A stretch of DNA of 64,000 nucleotides from Scatosoma sp048465415 (GTDB lineage Bacteria; Bacillota; Clostridia; Christensenellales; Borkfalkiaceae), in assembly GCA_048465415.1 (NCBI GenBank), contig DBFWLO010000019.1, positions 1-64,000 of the forward strand, written 5' to 3'. Positions within the stretch are counted from its first letter, which is position 1. Every line of letters begins with the position of its first letter. The notes under the pieces are model-generated. The model searched no databases. It saw only the letters and a program-made list of their open reading frames with translations, and was not told the origin of the DNA. Of the stretch, positions 26,487 to 34,292 are shown one piece after another. The position numbers were made by a program, and so were the translations under genes.

Positions 26487-27422
26487 TCACCACAAAGATT
26501 CTTTGCCGAGCAGCTTCGCGCCGAAGTTGGCGAGTAGTAAAAGCACGATATTGATCGCCGAATTAAAGAGCCCGACGGCGGAACCGAATCCGTAATTTTT
26601 ATAGCCCGTCGCCGCGATGGAGACCTTGTAGGCGTAGGTGGCGATGATCTCCGACTCGACGAGATTGGACGCGTTCTGCATGAGATAGGCTTTCTCGAAG
26701 CCGACGTTCATAATGCCGCCCATCGCCATGATAAAGAGAATGATCGCCGTGGGCAGGATCGCGGGCAGATTGATGTGCCAGATCCGTTTGAACCTCCCCG
26801 CCCCGTCAATCGTCGCCGCTTCGTGCAGGGAGGGATCGACGGTCGAAAGCGTCGCCACATAGATGATCGTCCACCAGCCGCAGCCCTGCCACAAGCCCGA
26901 AAAAATATAGATGAAATTGAACGCCGACGGTTCGTACATCCACGATTTCGCTTCCACGCCGAACAGTTCCAGAAATTTATTCACGATCCCGTAGTCGGCG
27001 TTCGTGAAGGTGAAGCACATACCCACGGTTACGATGACGGACACAAAATAGGGCGCGTACGAGATCGTCTGCACCGATTTCTTGAACCAGGAATGCCGCA
27101 CTTCGTTGATCAGCAACGCCAATATGATCGGACAGATCGTATTTACCGGCAGGGAATAGAGGCTGAGTTCGAGCGTATTCGCCAGCATGATCTTGAACCA
27201 GTAGGAATGGAACAGGGAGTGAAAATTCGTCCAGCCCGCCCAGGGGCTTTTAAATACGCCCAGGACGGGGTTATAATTTTGAAAAGCCACGACGATCCCG
27301 TACATCGGCAAATAGCAAAACAGTACGAGAAAAAGGAGCGCGGGCAGGATCAGCACATAGAGCTGCCAGTGCCTCAGTCCGAGTTTATGAACGAGACTTC
27401 TTTTCAAAAGTGTTTTCGCCAT
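26487..27422 (-). CDS. Sugar ABC transporter permease, LplB type
   Basis: A 311-residue permease with six membrane segments, FCYLPMYGIVVAFQNYNP near the first segment and EAA loop LHEAATIDGAGRFKRI with INLPAILPT. I chose the ATG at 27422 because GGAGG sits five bases upstream; the frame could start two codons earlier. The start overlaps the end of the nucleoside-hydrolase gene by 38 bases, an arrangement that favours coupled translation. It partners 25557-26477. Confidence 0.92.
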   Translation of the reverse strand: MAKTLLKRSLVHKLGLRHWQLYVLILPALLFLVLFCYLPMYGIVVAFQNYNPVLGVFKSPWAGWTNFHSLFHSYWFKIMLANTLELSLYSLPVNTICPIILALLINEVRHSWFKKSVQTISYAPYFVSVIVTVGMCFTFTNADYGIVNKFLELFGVEAKSWMYEPSAFNFIYIFSGLWQGCGWWTIIYVATLSTVDPSLHEAATIDGAGRFKRIWHINLPAILPTAIILFIMAMGGIMNVGFEKAYLMQNASNLVESEIIATYAYKVSIAATGYKNYGFGSAVGLFNSAINIVLLLLANFGAKLLGKESLW

Positions 27423-28305
27423 AGCCACCTCCCGACAGAATTTTTATCAGATATTCGGTGAACGCTTCCCTGCCCCCATGTTCCAAAAGGCAAAACGCCT
27501 CGAAACCTTCCTCCGCCTCGACCGTTTTCCCGTCGTCCGTCACCTGAATCCGCAGCCGTTCTCCGCGGAAAAGTTCGGGAAAACGCAGATAGTAAACGGG
27601 CAGGAGATCGTACAAAATCCCCGAACTCGTTTCGACGGGGTACTTGATCGCGCCGCCTCTATAATCCCGGTGCCAGATGTGGTAATTTTCCATCACTGCC
27701 TCCGCAAGCGGCGTGCGGGCGTATTTGATCCGCGCGAAGTCCTCTCCGTCCACAACGTAATCCCTGCAAACGTCCAGCGGTACGAGCGTCATCCGCGCGC
27801 CGCTTGCGAGAACCCGCCGGAACGCGTCGGGATCGAGCGCGGCGTTGCATTCCGCGCCCGGCTTCTCCTCATTGATATATCCTTTGCGGATCGCGCCGAT
27901 CATCGCGACGATACGAAGTTTCGGGATCAACGCCGGATTTTTTTCGAGGACGCGCGCGAGATTCGTCATCGGCCCCAAAGCCACGACCGTGATCTCCTCC
28001 TCCCGCGCCGCCGCTTCTAAAAACAGCCGCTCGAAGTCCGCGGGAAACGAAGGCTGCTCCCCGCCGAGCCACGCCGCCTGCGCGCTGCACTCTACGGCCG
28101 TGCCTATCCCCGCCGCTACGGGAAACGCTCTTCCCGCAACTTCGGCAAGCTTTTGCACGAGCGCGCATTTATACCGCACGTCCTCCCTGACGGTCACCGC
28201 GAGCTTCACGTCGAAAAACGTGTCGCCGAGCATAGCGGCCAGCGCCCAGGTGTCGTCGATGTCCGAGCCTATATCCGTATCGATGATGACAGGTAATTTT
28301 TTCAT
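27385..28305 (-). CDS. Nucleoside-hydrolase-like protein (IunH family)
   Basis: A 306-residue cytoplasmic protein of the inosine-uridine nucleoside N-ribohydrolase fold. The N-terminal calcium-binding signature DTDIGSDIDD is present (residues 6-15), with VVALGPMTNLARVL near 120 and IGAIRKGYINEEKPGAECN near 150. The usual catalytic His near residue 240 is not obvious; YHIWHRDYRGG lies somewhat before that point. Classical members cleave ribonucleosides, but in sugar operons the natural substrate is often unknown. The start at 28305 lies four bases after the GH4 stop and gives the canonical N terminus. Its place between GH4 and the permeases suggests a role with an imported glycoside or released nucleoside. 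Confidence 0.85.
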   Translation of the reverse strand: MKKLPVIIDTDIGSDIDDTWALAAMLGDTFFDVKLAVTVREDVRYKCALVQKLAEVAGRAFPVAAGIGTAVECSAQAAWLGGEQPSFPADFERLFLEAAAREEEITVVALGPMTNLARVLEKNPALIPKLRIVAMIGAIRKGYINEEKPGAECNAALDPDAFRRVLASGARMTLVPLDVCRDYVVDGEDFARIKYARTPLAEAVMENYHIWHRDYRGGAIKYPVETSSGILYDLLPVYYLRFPELFRGERLRIQVTDDGKTVEAEEGFEAFCLLEHGGREAFTEYLIKILSGGGYGENTFEKKSRS

Positions 28306-28309
28306 AGTC

Positions 28310-29617
28310 TCAATGATATTCGGGCAGCCAGTTCTTATGCGCTTCGAACAGATCATCGCAGAGGGACTCGATCTCGCCGAGCGTGAGCTCGGACGAAGTA
28401 TGCGGATCCAGATAGGCGGCGCGGTACACGTCCTCCCGCTTTTTCGAACGCGCCGCTTCGATCGCCAAAAGCTGTACGTTTATATTGGTGCGGTTGAGCG
28501 CGGCGCATTGCTCGGGCAGCGGCGCGTGACGCGCGGGCTGGATCCCGTTGCGGTCGACCAGGCAGGCGAGCTCCACGCAGGCCTCAGCGGGGAGATTGGG
28601 GATCAGACCGCCGTTCACCACGTTTCCGTGGATCCGGCAGGCTTTGTCCGTCACAACCGCCTCGATGATGTAGGAGGCGAATTCGCGGGTGCGGGTATGT
28701 TCGAGATCTTCGGAAAGAATCTTTTCCTGCATCTCTTCCCACTCCTTAATCTGTTTCACGCAGCGGCGCGGATATTCGTCCAGCGGAATTTTATACCGCT
28801 CTATAAGCTCCGGGTGCGCGGCCTTGATAAAATAGGGCAGATATTCGGAGGTATGTTCGCTCGATTCGGTGTTATAGTACCCGAAGCGCTGCATCATCTC
28901 GTGCCGCACGAGATCCCATTCCATTTTCCCGGCGTATTCGCCCGAACGGGACCGGCGCTTAACCTCGGGATACAGATCCTCTCCCTTCTCGTCCTCTATA
29001 CGCAACAGCCAGGCCTGATGATTGATACCGGCGATGTCCCATTTCACTTTGTCCTTTAATTCGTCGGGGAAACCGAGCGATTTGAAAAGCCCTTCCACGC
29101 AGTACTGTACGCTGTGGCAAAGCCCCACCGTATTCAAACCGAGTTCGCGTATGCAGTAGCCCGTGATCATCGCCATCGGATTCGTGTAGTTTAAAAGGAG
29201 CGCTTTGGGGCATACCGCGTGGATCGCCTCGGCGAACTGTTCGAGCACGGGCGCGGTGCGCAAAAAGCGGAAGATACCGCCGATCCCGAGCGTATCGCCG
29301 ATCGTCTGGCGCAGGCCGTATTTTTTCGGCACTTCGAAATCGGTGACGGTGCATGGCTCGTATCCCCCGATCTGCACGGCGTTGACGACGAAGTCGGCGC
29401 CCTCCAAGGCGCTTCTCAGTTCGGTATATCGGCGTATGCGCGCTTTGCCGTAACGGCGATTGAGGTGGTTGAGCATTTTGAACGAACAATCCAGCCGATT
29501 TAAGTCTATATCGTAAAGCGCGATATCGAACTCGCCGAGAGCGGGCGTTAAAATGCAGTCCCCTAAAACGTTTTTGGCAAAAATAGTGCTTCCTGCTCCT
29601 AAAAAAGTAATTTTCAT
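28310..29617 (-). CDS. GH4 family alpha-galactosidase-like enzyme
   Basis: A 435-residue cytoplasmic glycosidase of family GH4, which uses NAD+ and a divalent metal in a redox-assisted cleavage. The Rossmann start is FLGAGSTIFAKN, NYTNPMAM lies near residue 143, and the metal-site segment GLCHSVQY (Cys167) is followed by GINHQAW (His200). CHSVQ is characteristic of the alpha-galactosidase (MelA) branch rather than the 6-phospho-glycosidase branches, and no PTS gene is nearby. I start at 29617, which gives the family's usual MKITFLGAGS N terminus; an in-frame ATG five codons earlier has a poorly placed ribosome site. It is first in the operon under the promoter at 29657-29685. Confidence 0.9.
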   Translation of the reverse strand: MKITFLGAGSTIFAKNVLGDCILTPALGEFDIALYDIDLNRLDCSFKMLNHLNRRYGKARIRRYTELRSALEGADFVVNAVQIGGYEPCTVTDFEVPKKYGLRQTIGDTLGIGGIFRFLRTAPVLEQFAEAIHAVCPKALLLNYTNPMAMITGYCIRELGLNTVGLCHSVQYCVEGLFKSLGFPDELKDKVKWDIAGINHQAWLLRIEDEKGEDLYPEVKRRSRSGEYAGKMEWDLVRHEMMQRFGYYNTESSEHTSEYLPYFIKAAHPELIERYKIPLDEYPRRCVKQIKEWEEMQEKILSEDLEHTRTREFASYIIEAVVTDKACRIHGNVVNGGLIPNLPAEACVELACLVDRNGIQPARHAPLPEQCAALNRTNINVQLLAIEAARSKKREDVYRAAYLDPHTSSELTLGEIESLCDDLFEAHKNWLPEYH

Positions 29618-29656
29618 ACCCTGAAAACCCATTCCTTTCTTTTACTTTGCGCTTTT

Positions 29657-29685
29657 AGTATAACGGACGCGGGAATAAATTTCAA
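29657..29685 (-). promoter_or_regulatory. Sigma-A promoter of the GH4 operon
   Basis: On the minus strand, TTGAAA (29680-29685) and TATACT (29657-29662) have a 17-base spacer, about 40 bases ahead of the GH4 start. The weaker -35 match and the direct repeats just upstream fit an activator-dependent promoter. Confidence 0.8.
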
Positions 29686-29691
29686 GATAGA

Positions 29692-29720
29692 AATGTTGAA
29701 ATGTATTGGCGTAATGTTGA
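29692..29720 (-). promoter_or_regulatory. Direct repeats with 21-bp phasing, candidate AraC site
   Basis: On the minus strand, TCAACATT occurs twice (29713-29720 and 29692-29699) with a 21-base offset, ending six bases before the -35 box. AraC-family activators bind tandem half-sites two helical turns apart next to -35. The AraC gene 29791-30726 lies immediately upstream, making it the natural candidate to bind here. Confidence 0.6.
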
Positions 29721-29743
29721 CAGATGTATCTATACAAAGAGAC

Positions 29744-29783
29744 AAAAATTTCCCCTTTCGGAAACAATTTCCGAAAGGGGAAA
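29744..29783 (-). terminator. Terminator of the AraC gene
   Basis: A perfect 16-base-pair stem (arms 29749-29764 and 29768-29783) with a three-base loop, followed on the minus strand by TTTTTG. It starts seven bases after the stop of the AraC gene and insulates it from the GH4 operon. Confidence 0.95.
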
Positions 29784-29790
29784 GCGTTTT

Positions 29791-30726
29791 TCACCAGGCA
29801 TTCTTGGAATAGCGTCCGAGATCGGCGAGCACGTCCCTGGGAAGGGTGAGATTGTAACAATTCATGATATAGGCCTTGTCCTCAGCTTTCGCGTATTCGT
29901 TCGGCGCGACGCCCGCGCATTTTCTGAACACCTTGCAGAACCACCCGTAATCGTAAAACCCGCTGCGGCTGGCGACCTCGCGAAGGGTATATTTTTCCTG
30001 ATCGATGAGTTGACAGGCCTTGTACGTTTTCAGACATTCCATGTAGAACGAAGGAGACTTGCCCACGAATCTTTTGAACAATTTAAAAATGTACGTACGG
30101 TCGAACCCGAGATCGTGCGCGACCTGCTGTACGGTGAGTTCCGCGCAGATATGTACCTCTATGTAATTGATGATCGTATAGAAGTACTCCTGCGCGCGGT
30201 TGGAAAGTACCGGTTTATGCTTTGGAAAAGTCCTCAAAAGCCATTCGATGAAGAGATACAGACAACCGAGGGAGAAAAATTGCGGGTAATCTGTATGTTC
30301 GACGCCGTTGTAGATCCTCTCGATCAGCTTCGCGCACTCCGCGCCCGGAATATTGACGACGGGATTTTCCGTACCGAGGGAAATGTGAGTCATGATATCC
30401 TTCGCCTTCGCGCCGTTGAAAGAGAGCCAGCGATAGCTCCACGGCTCTCTTTGATCCGCCTCGTAATAGACGTAATCGTCCGGCCCCATAACGAAAAAAT
30501 CGTTCCCCCCGATCTCGTAACGCCTGCCGTTGAGATTGAGCACGCCCTTTCCCGACTCGACGTAGTGAAAAGTCCAGAAATTACGCATGCCCGGCCCCCA
30601 TTTATGCCCCGGATCGCATTTCTCATAACCAGCTTCCCCGATCGTCAGATCGCGGCTGAGGATAATATTCGGACAATACGCCTTATAGCTTTCGTTTTTC
30701 CAATACGACTTTTCGTTTCCGTTCAT
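29791..30726 (-). CDS. AraC-family transcriptional regulator with cupin N terminus
   Basis: A 311-residue cytoplasmic regulator. Residues about 15-170 look like the cupin sugar-sensing domain of AraC proteins (FWTFHYVESGKGVLNLNG, WSYRWLSFNG). The C-terminal double helix-turn-helix runs from about 190 to 290, with TVQQVAHDLGFDRTYIFKLFK as the first unit and LREVASRSGFYDYGWFCKVFRK as the second. It has its own strong promoter (30776-30804) and terminator, and lies directly upstream of the GH4 operon, so activation of that operon in response to a sugar is the likely role. The ribosome site is weak. Confidence 0.9.
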   Translation of the reverse strand: MNGNEKSYWKNESYKAYCPNIILSRDLTIGEAGYEKCDPGHKWGPGMRNFWTFHYVESGKGVLNLNGRRYEIGGNDFFVMGPDDYVYYEADQREPWSYRWLSFNGAKAKDIMTHISLGTENPVVNIPGAECAKLIERIYNGVEHTDYPQFFSLGCLYLFIEWLLRTFPKHKPVLSNRAQEYFYTIINYIEVHICAELTVQQVAHDLGFDRTYIFKLFKRFVGKSPSFYMECLKTYKACQLIDQEKYTLREVASRSGFYDYGWFCKVFRKCAGVAPNEYAKAEDKAYIMNCYNLTLPRDVLADLGRYSKNAW

Positions 30727-30775
30727 TGTTTTCCCGTCCCCGGCTCCGACCTCTCACGCGTCGGATTACCGCACC

Positions 30776-30804
30776 ATCATAACACGCCGGAAAGAAAATG
30801 TCAA
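30776..30804 (-). promoter_or_regulatory. Sigma-A promoter of the AraC regulator gene
   Basis: On the minus strand, TTGACA (30799-30804) and TATGAT (30776-30781) are separated by 17 bases, 50 bases before the start codon. It lies just after the terminator of the preceding operon. Confidence 0.85.
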
Positions 30805-30813
30805 TAGTCCGGG

Positions 30814-30847
30814 TAAAAAAATATGCGGGCGCCCCCAAAGGCGCCCG
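30814..30847 (-). terminator. Terminator after the acyltransferase-like gene
   Basis: CGGGCGCC (30826-30833) pairs perfectly with GGCGCCCG (30840-30847) across a six-base loop. On the minus strand it is followed after CATA by seven Ts. It lies six bases after the stop of 30853-31695 and ends the long operon from the 42.9-kb promoter. Confidence 0.9.
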
Positions 30848-30852
30848 AACGC

Positions 30853-31695
30853 TTACTCTTTTTTATATTCGAAAATCCCCAGCGCCGAACCTATCCGCCC
30901 GCCCCGGCAGAGAAATTCTTTCGCAGCTTTTTGAAGGGACGTCCGCGCGGGATATTCCTTGGGCTCGGCGATACGCCCGAACAGATACCGTTCCGCGCTG
31001 CGGGAATCGGGATCCAGCGAAAGCAGTTGGAACCGCCCGGCAAAGCGCCGCAAATTAGAAGCGGGAGGAAGCAGCGCACAAAGCTTGGGACTCAATATCC
31101 ACGAATCGCAGGCGAACACCGTACGCCCGCCGAAAAATTTTGCAGCCGTCGCAAAGGAGTTCTCGCACGCCTCTTCCGTCAGCGGCGCGCCTTCGGGAAT
31201 ATGCACGTAATAGAATCTCTCCCCAACCAACAGCCGCGGGAGATCGCCGCGCTCCGCCGCTTCGGAAATGTCTTTCACGAGCTCCGCGTCCGCAGATTCG
31301 GGCGCGAATTGCAGCCGTCCCAGGCGAAAAATTTTTCCGCGCAGATGATTGTTCAGCCACGCGAGCTCTTTTAAGCCCGTTACGCCCCATTCCCGCCTAC
31401 ACGCTTTCTGCCAGACGCCGAGATCGGTAAAGGTAGCCTGCCAGACGGAAAAATCCACCCCCGCCGCCTGCCATGCGCCGCGCGTCTCGTAAGCGTAACG
31501 CGCGCAGAAAACCAAAGCGCACAGCGGTGAAAGCGTCTCTGCAAACGTTTGCGCACGTTCGGCTTGCGTTTGAAAAAGGTCTTTCCATTCCTCGTATCCC
31601 GCGTAATCGCCGCGTAAGATTTCTTCTATCGCTGAAAAGTCCAGTTCCGCGCCTTCCAAAAAGGCGCGGAACGTAAGAGTCTGATAGTCTTTCAT
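30853..31695 (-). CDS. Acyltransferase-domain protein (NAT_N / GNAT_C type)
   Basis: A 280-residue cytoplasmic protein resembling the paired N-acyltransferase N-terminal and GNAT-like C-terminal domains found in Bacillota sugar operons. The fit rests on FRLGRLQFAPES near residue 145, YYVHIPEGAPLTEEACENSF near 185, FFGGRTVFACDSWILSP and the closing LLPPASNLRRF. No acetyl-CoA loop can be pinpointed, so activity is inferred from family resemblance; the acceptor is unknown. It follows the secreted protein gene by nine bases and is the last gene before the terminator. Modification of an imported sugar or its derivative would fit the context. Confidence 0.7.
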   Translation of the reverse strand: MKDYQTLTFRAFLEGAELDFSAIEEILRGDYAGYEEWKDLFQTQAERAQTFAETLSPLCALVFCARYAYETRGAWQAAGVDFSVWQATFTDLGVWQKACRREWGVTGLKELAWLNNHLRGKIFRLGRLQFAPESADAELVKDISEAAERGDLPRLLVGERFYYVHIPEGAPLTEEACENSFATAAKFFGGRTVFACDSWILSPKLCALLPPASNLRRFAGRFQLLSLDPDSRSAERYLFGRIAEPKEYPARTSLQKAAKEFLCRGGRIGSALGIFEYKKE

Positions 31696-31704
31696 AAAAC
31701 CCGG

Positions 31705-34239
31705 TCAATCGTTTTTCTTTTTCTCGGCTTTGCAGAGAAGCGCCGCTCCGCCCAAGGACAATACGGCGAACAACACGCCCGAGGAAATGACGCTGCCGCA
31801 GCCGCCCTTGCAGCCGGCCTGTTCCGTAGAGGTTCCGGGCGCAGAAGAAGAGGTCGAGTTTTCGGAATCGGGCGGGAGAGCTTTCGCTTTCGTCGTCACT
31901 TTAACGGTGATCTCCTCGGAAGCGAACGCTGTGGCCGTAGCGTTCCGTTTGATGCGGATCGTGTATTCCGTTTCGGGATCGAGTTCCGAAAAAGATCCTT
32001 CCGTCGTCCATTCGCCGTCTCCGAGCTTGAAGCTCAATCCTTCGCCCCCGAAAATAATCGTGCTGTCCGTAACCGTATCGGGCGCGAGCGCTTGCAGCTG
32101 AGGCCGGGCGGGGACGGTATATTCCACGATTTCGCTCGCGAGCTGGCTGTCTCCGGCTTTGGTACGGAACCAGAGCTTGGCGCCCGGCGTAACGGCGGAG
32201 CCGCTCGTCACAGGATCCGAATAAGTGACTTTTCCGTCCGCTTCGCTCTTCGTCGCGAATACTTCGATCGTGTCCGCGAAAGTGATCGTTTCCGCCGTAT
32301 AGTCGATGACGAGATCGCCGGCGGAAGGAGGAGCCTGCACCCCTTCTTTTACAAATTCTATGCCCGTGAGCACCATTTTATTGGCGAGACTGTCGTCGGT
32401 GGCGTCGAGATAGAGATAGATCCCGAGCTCCCCTTCCGGCACAGCGGTCGCGGTCTTTTTCGTGTCTACATAGACGCTGTGAAGCCCCGCGGTGTATTTC
32501 GTATTGGCGCTGAGCACGGTGGAGGTTCCCGCATAGATGCCGAGGACGAAATCCTTTTCCGCGATGAAGGTGAGTTTTAAGAAACGGTCGTACTGCGTCC
32601 AGTTGGTTACGGGAATAATGACGACGTTATAATTCGTTCCCACTTTTTCCGGCCAGGAGATTTCCGTTCCCGCGTCCGTTTTTGCAATCGTGAACCGGGA
32701 CGCGTCCTGCGTGATTTCTCCCACCTGCAAAGGCTCGGCGAAAGTAATCGATTTGATGATCACGGTATTGGCGGCGGCGTTGTCGTTCTGTCCGGCGCGG
32801 TCGATATAGATACGCAGAGAAAAGGCGCCGGCGGGAACTTTGCCGTTGATGTCGATGTCCAGAACGCCGTCGCCGGCGGGGAACTTTTTATAGCCCTGCA
32901 CGGAAGAGCCGTCGAAATAGACGCCGAAATTGACGGGTTCGCCGGAAGTCGTATAGTAATCGATGACGAGCCGCGTCATATTCTTTTTGACGTTGGCCAC
33001 CGTCGCTTTGATAAACTTGCGGGCGGTGGAAGTTTCATAGGAAACTTTGACGAGTCCGCCGGGAAGTTCCCCTTCCGCCTGCGGGTGATTGACGATCGTG
33101 TACTGGGACGCCGAATCGCCGTTTTCAAAATCGCCGATCGTGACGGGCAGATTTTCCTCGTCCGTCGCAAACGCCGGCGTCTCGTTCGCCCAGACCACGC
33201 CGCCGAAATCGAGGAATTCGTCTGCGGCGACCGCCGTGTCCTTAAAATTGATTACGAGATATAAATCGTGCTTATTGGTACAGTTATCGAGATAATTGCC
33301 CATCTTCACGGCGGAGAGCTTATATCCTTCCGGCGAAGAAGGCGCGAGCGCAGCGTTCCAGGCCGTTTCTATGTCCGCGCATACGTAGACTCCGTCCCCT
33401 CGTTCGTTTAAAACGGGATCGGAATCGATGACGCCGTTGACGTAGGCCTGAATGTTTTCGATCCCCGCTGACTTCTTGAACTTCACGTACAAATTCTGCC
33501 AGCCGGTCGGTACGCCCGTGATCGGCATTTTCACATAGACGGGTTTCGCATGCTCCGCCTCGTTCGCGTCCGTGTAAGTCCCCGCGCTAAGGTCGGCGAA
33601 TTTCACCGAACCGATGCCGTCCACAACGGCGTCGGGTTTGGATTGGGTAATCGTATTGGCCGAGATCCGCACGTTGGAGGAGCCCGTCCAATCGGTATAA
33701 TCCGCAAGCAGCCGCTCGGTCGGATCTTCGGGCTCTACGTAAGCCGTCGGCGTATAGTTGACGTTTCCGACTTTGATCTCTTCGATGACCGCCGTTTTTT
33801 TGGAAGCTACCGAAGCGTTTCTGTCGAGATAAATGAACAGATTCGCAGACGTGGTGGCGGCGTTTTCGATGTTCGCGGCCGTCACTTCGAGCGTCGTATT
33901 CGCCGTCGTGTCTGCGTCCAGGCGAAGCTCATATAACTTATTCCAAGGATCAATCGCGTTTACCAGCGTGATCCCCACTTTCGAGTCCGCGTCTGGGGTG
34001 AGCTTGACGCTGATGTCCTCGTTGTTGTAATTGCTTACCGGTACATATACGGCAGAATAGGCGGTCCAGGAAACCTTCGTTTTTCCGTCTTTCGTCCCCT
34101 CTACGGAGGCGGCGCCTTCGCTCGCCCCCAGACTTCCCACAGTCAAACTGCCTTCCGCGAGCGCGGAAAGGGAAGCCGCGCAGCCCAGCGACAGACAAAC
34201 CGCCGTCGTAATCGCGCATAACCATTTTAATTTTCTCAT
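31705..34239 (-). CDS. Secreted multi-domain beta protein with Cys tail
   Basis: An 844-residue secreted protein, started at the ATG at 34239 because AGGAGG lies six bases upstream. After a signal peptide (1-28) come several beta-sandwich modules. Two contain the signature VYVPVSNYN (about residue 65) and VVIIPVTNWT (about 565), shared with 34293-35954 and 43029-45299. The last 200 residues resemble a linked Ig/Fn3-like pair (LVIDYTAETITF; SFKLGDGEWTTEGSFSEL). The tail is CKGGCGSVISSG, a hydrophobic stretch and KAEKKKND, with two closely spaced Cys residues instead of one. No enzymatic motif is visible; a surface glycan-binding role is inferred. Confidence 0.78.
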   Translation of the reverse strand: MRKLKWLCAITTAVCLSLGCAASLSALAEGSLTVGSLGASEGAASVEGTKDGKTKVSWTAYSAVYVPVSNYNNEDISVKLTPDADSKVGITLVNAIDPWNKLYELRLDADTTANTTLEVTAANIENAATTSANLFIYLDRNASVASKKTAVIEEIKVGNVNYTPTAYVEPEDPTERLLADYTDWTGSSNVRISANTITQSKPDAVVDGIGSVKFADLSAGTYTDANEAEHAKPVYVKMPITGVPTGWQNLYVKFKKSAGIENIQAYVNGVIDSDPVLNERGDGVYVCADIETAWNAALAPSSPEGYKLSAVKMGNYLDNCTNKHDLYLVINFKDTAVAADEFLDFGGVVWANETPAFATDEENLPVTIGDFENGDSASQYTIVNHPQAEGELPGGLVKVSYETSTARKFIKATVANVKKNMTRLVIDYYTTSGEPVNFGVYFDGSSVQGYKKFPAGDGVLDIDINGKVPAGAFSLRIYIDRAGQNDNAAANTVIIKSITFAEPLQVGEITQDASRFTIAKTDAGTEISWPEKVGTNYNVVIIPVTNWTQYDRFLKLTFIAEKDFVLGIYAGTSTVLSANTKYTAGLHSVYVDTKKTATAVPEGELGIYLYLDATDDSLANKMVLTGIEFVKEGVQAPPSAGDLVIDYTAETITFADTIEVFATKSEADGKVTYSDPVTSGSAVTPGAKLWFRTKAGDSQLASEIVEYTVPARPQLQALAPDTVTDSTIIFGGEGLSFKLGDGEWTTEGSFSELDPETEYTIRIKRNATATAFASEEITVKVTTKAKALPPDSENSTSSSAPGTSTEQAGCKGGCGSVISSGVLFAVLSLGGAALLCKAEKKKND

Positions 34240-34259
34240 CTTGATCCTCCTGATATTTT

Positions 34260-34275
34260 TCAGGCTCGCGCCTGA
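34260..34275 (-). other. Short hairpin ahead of 34239 gene
   Basis: Six-base arms (34260-34265 and 34270-34275) close a loop that reads GCGA on the minus strand, a GNRA-type tetraloop. It lies between the stop of the lipoprotein gene and the AGGAGG site of the next gene. It could stabilise the transcript or tune initiation; no T run suggests termination. Confidence 0.35.
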
Positions 34276-34292
34276 CGATTCCTTTTCTTCTC

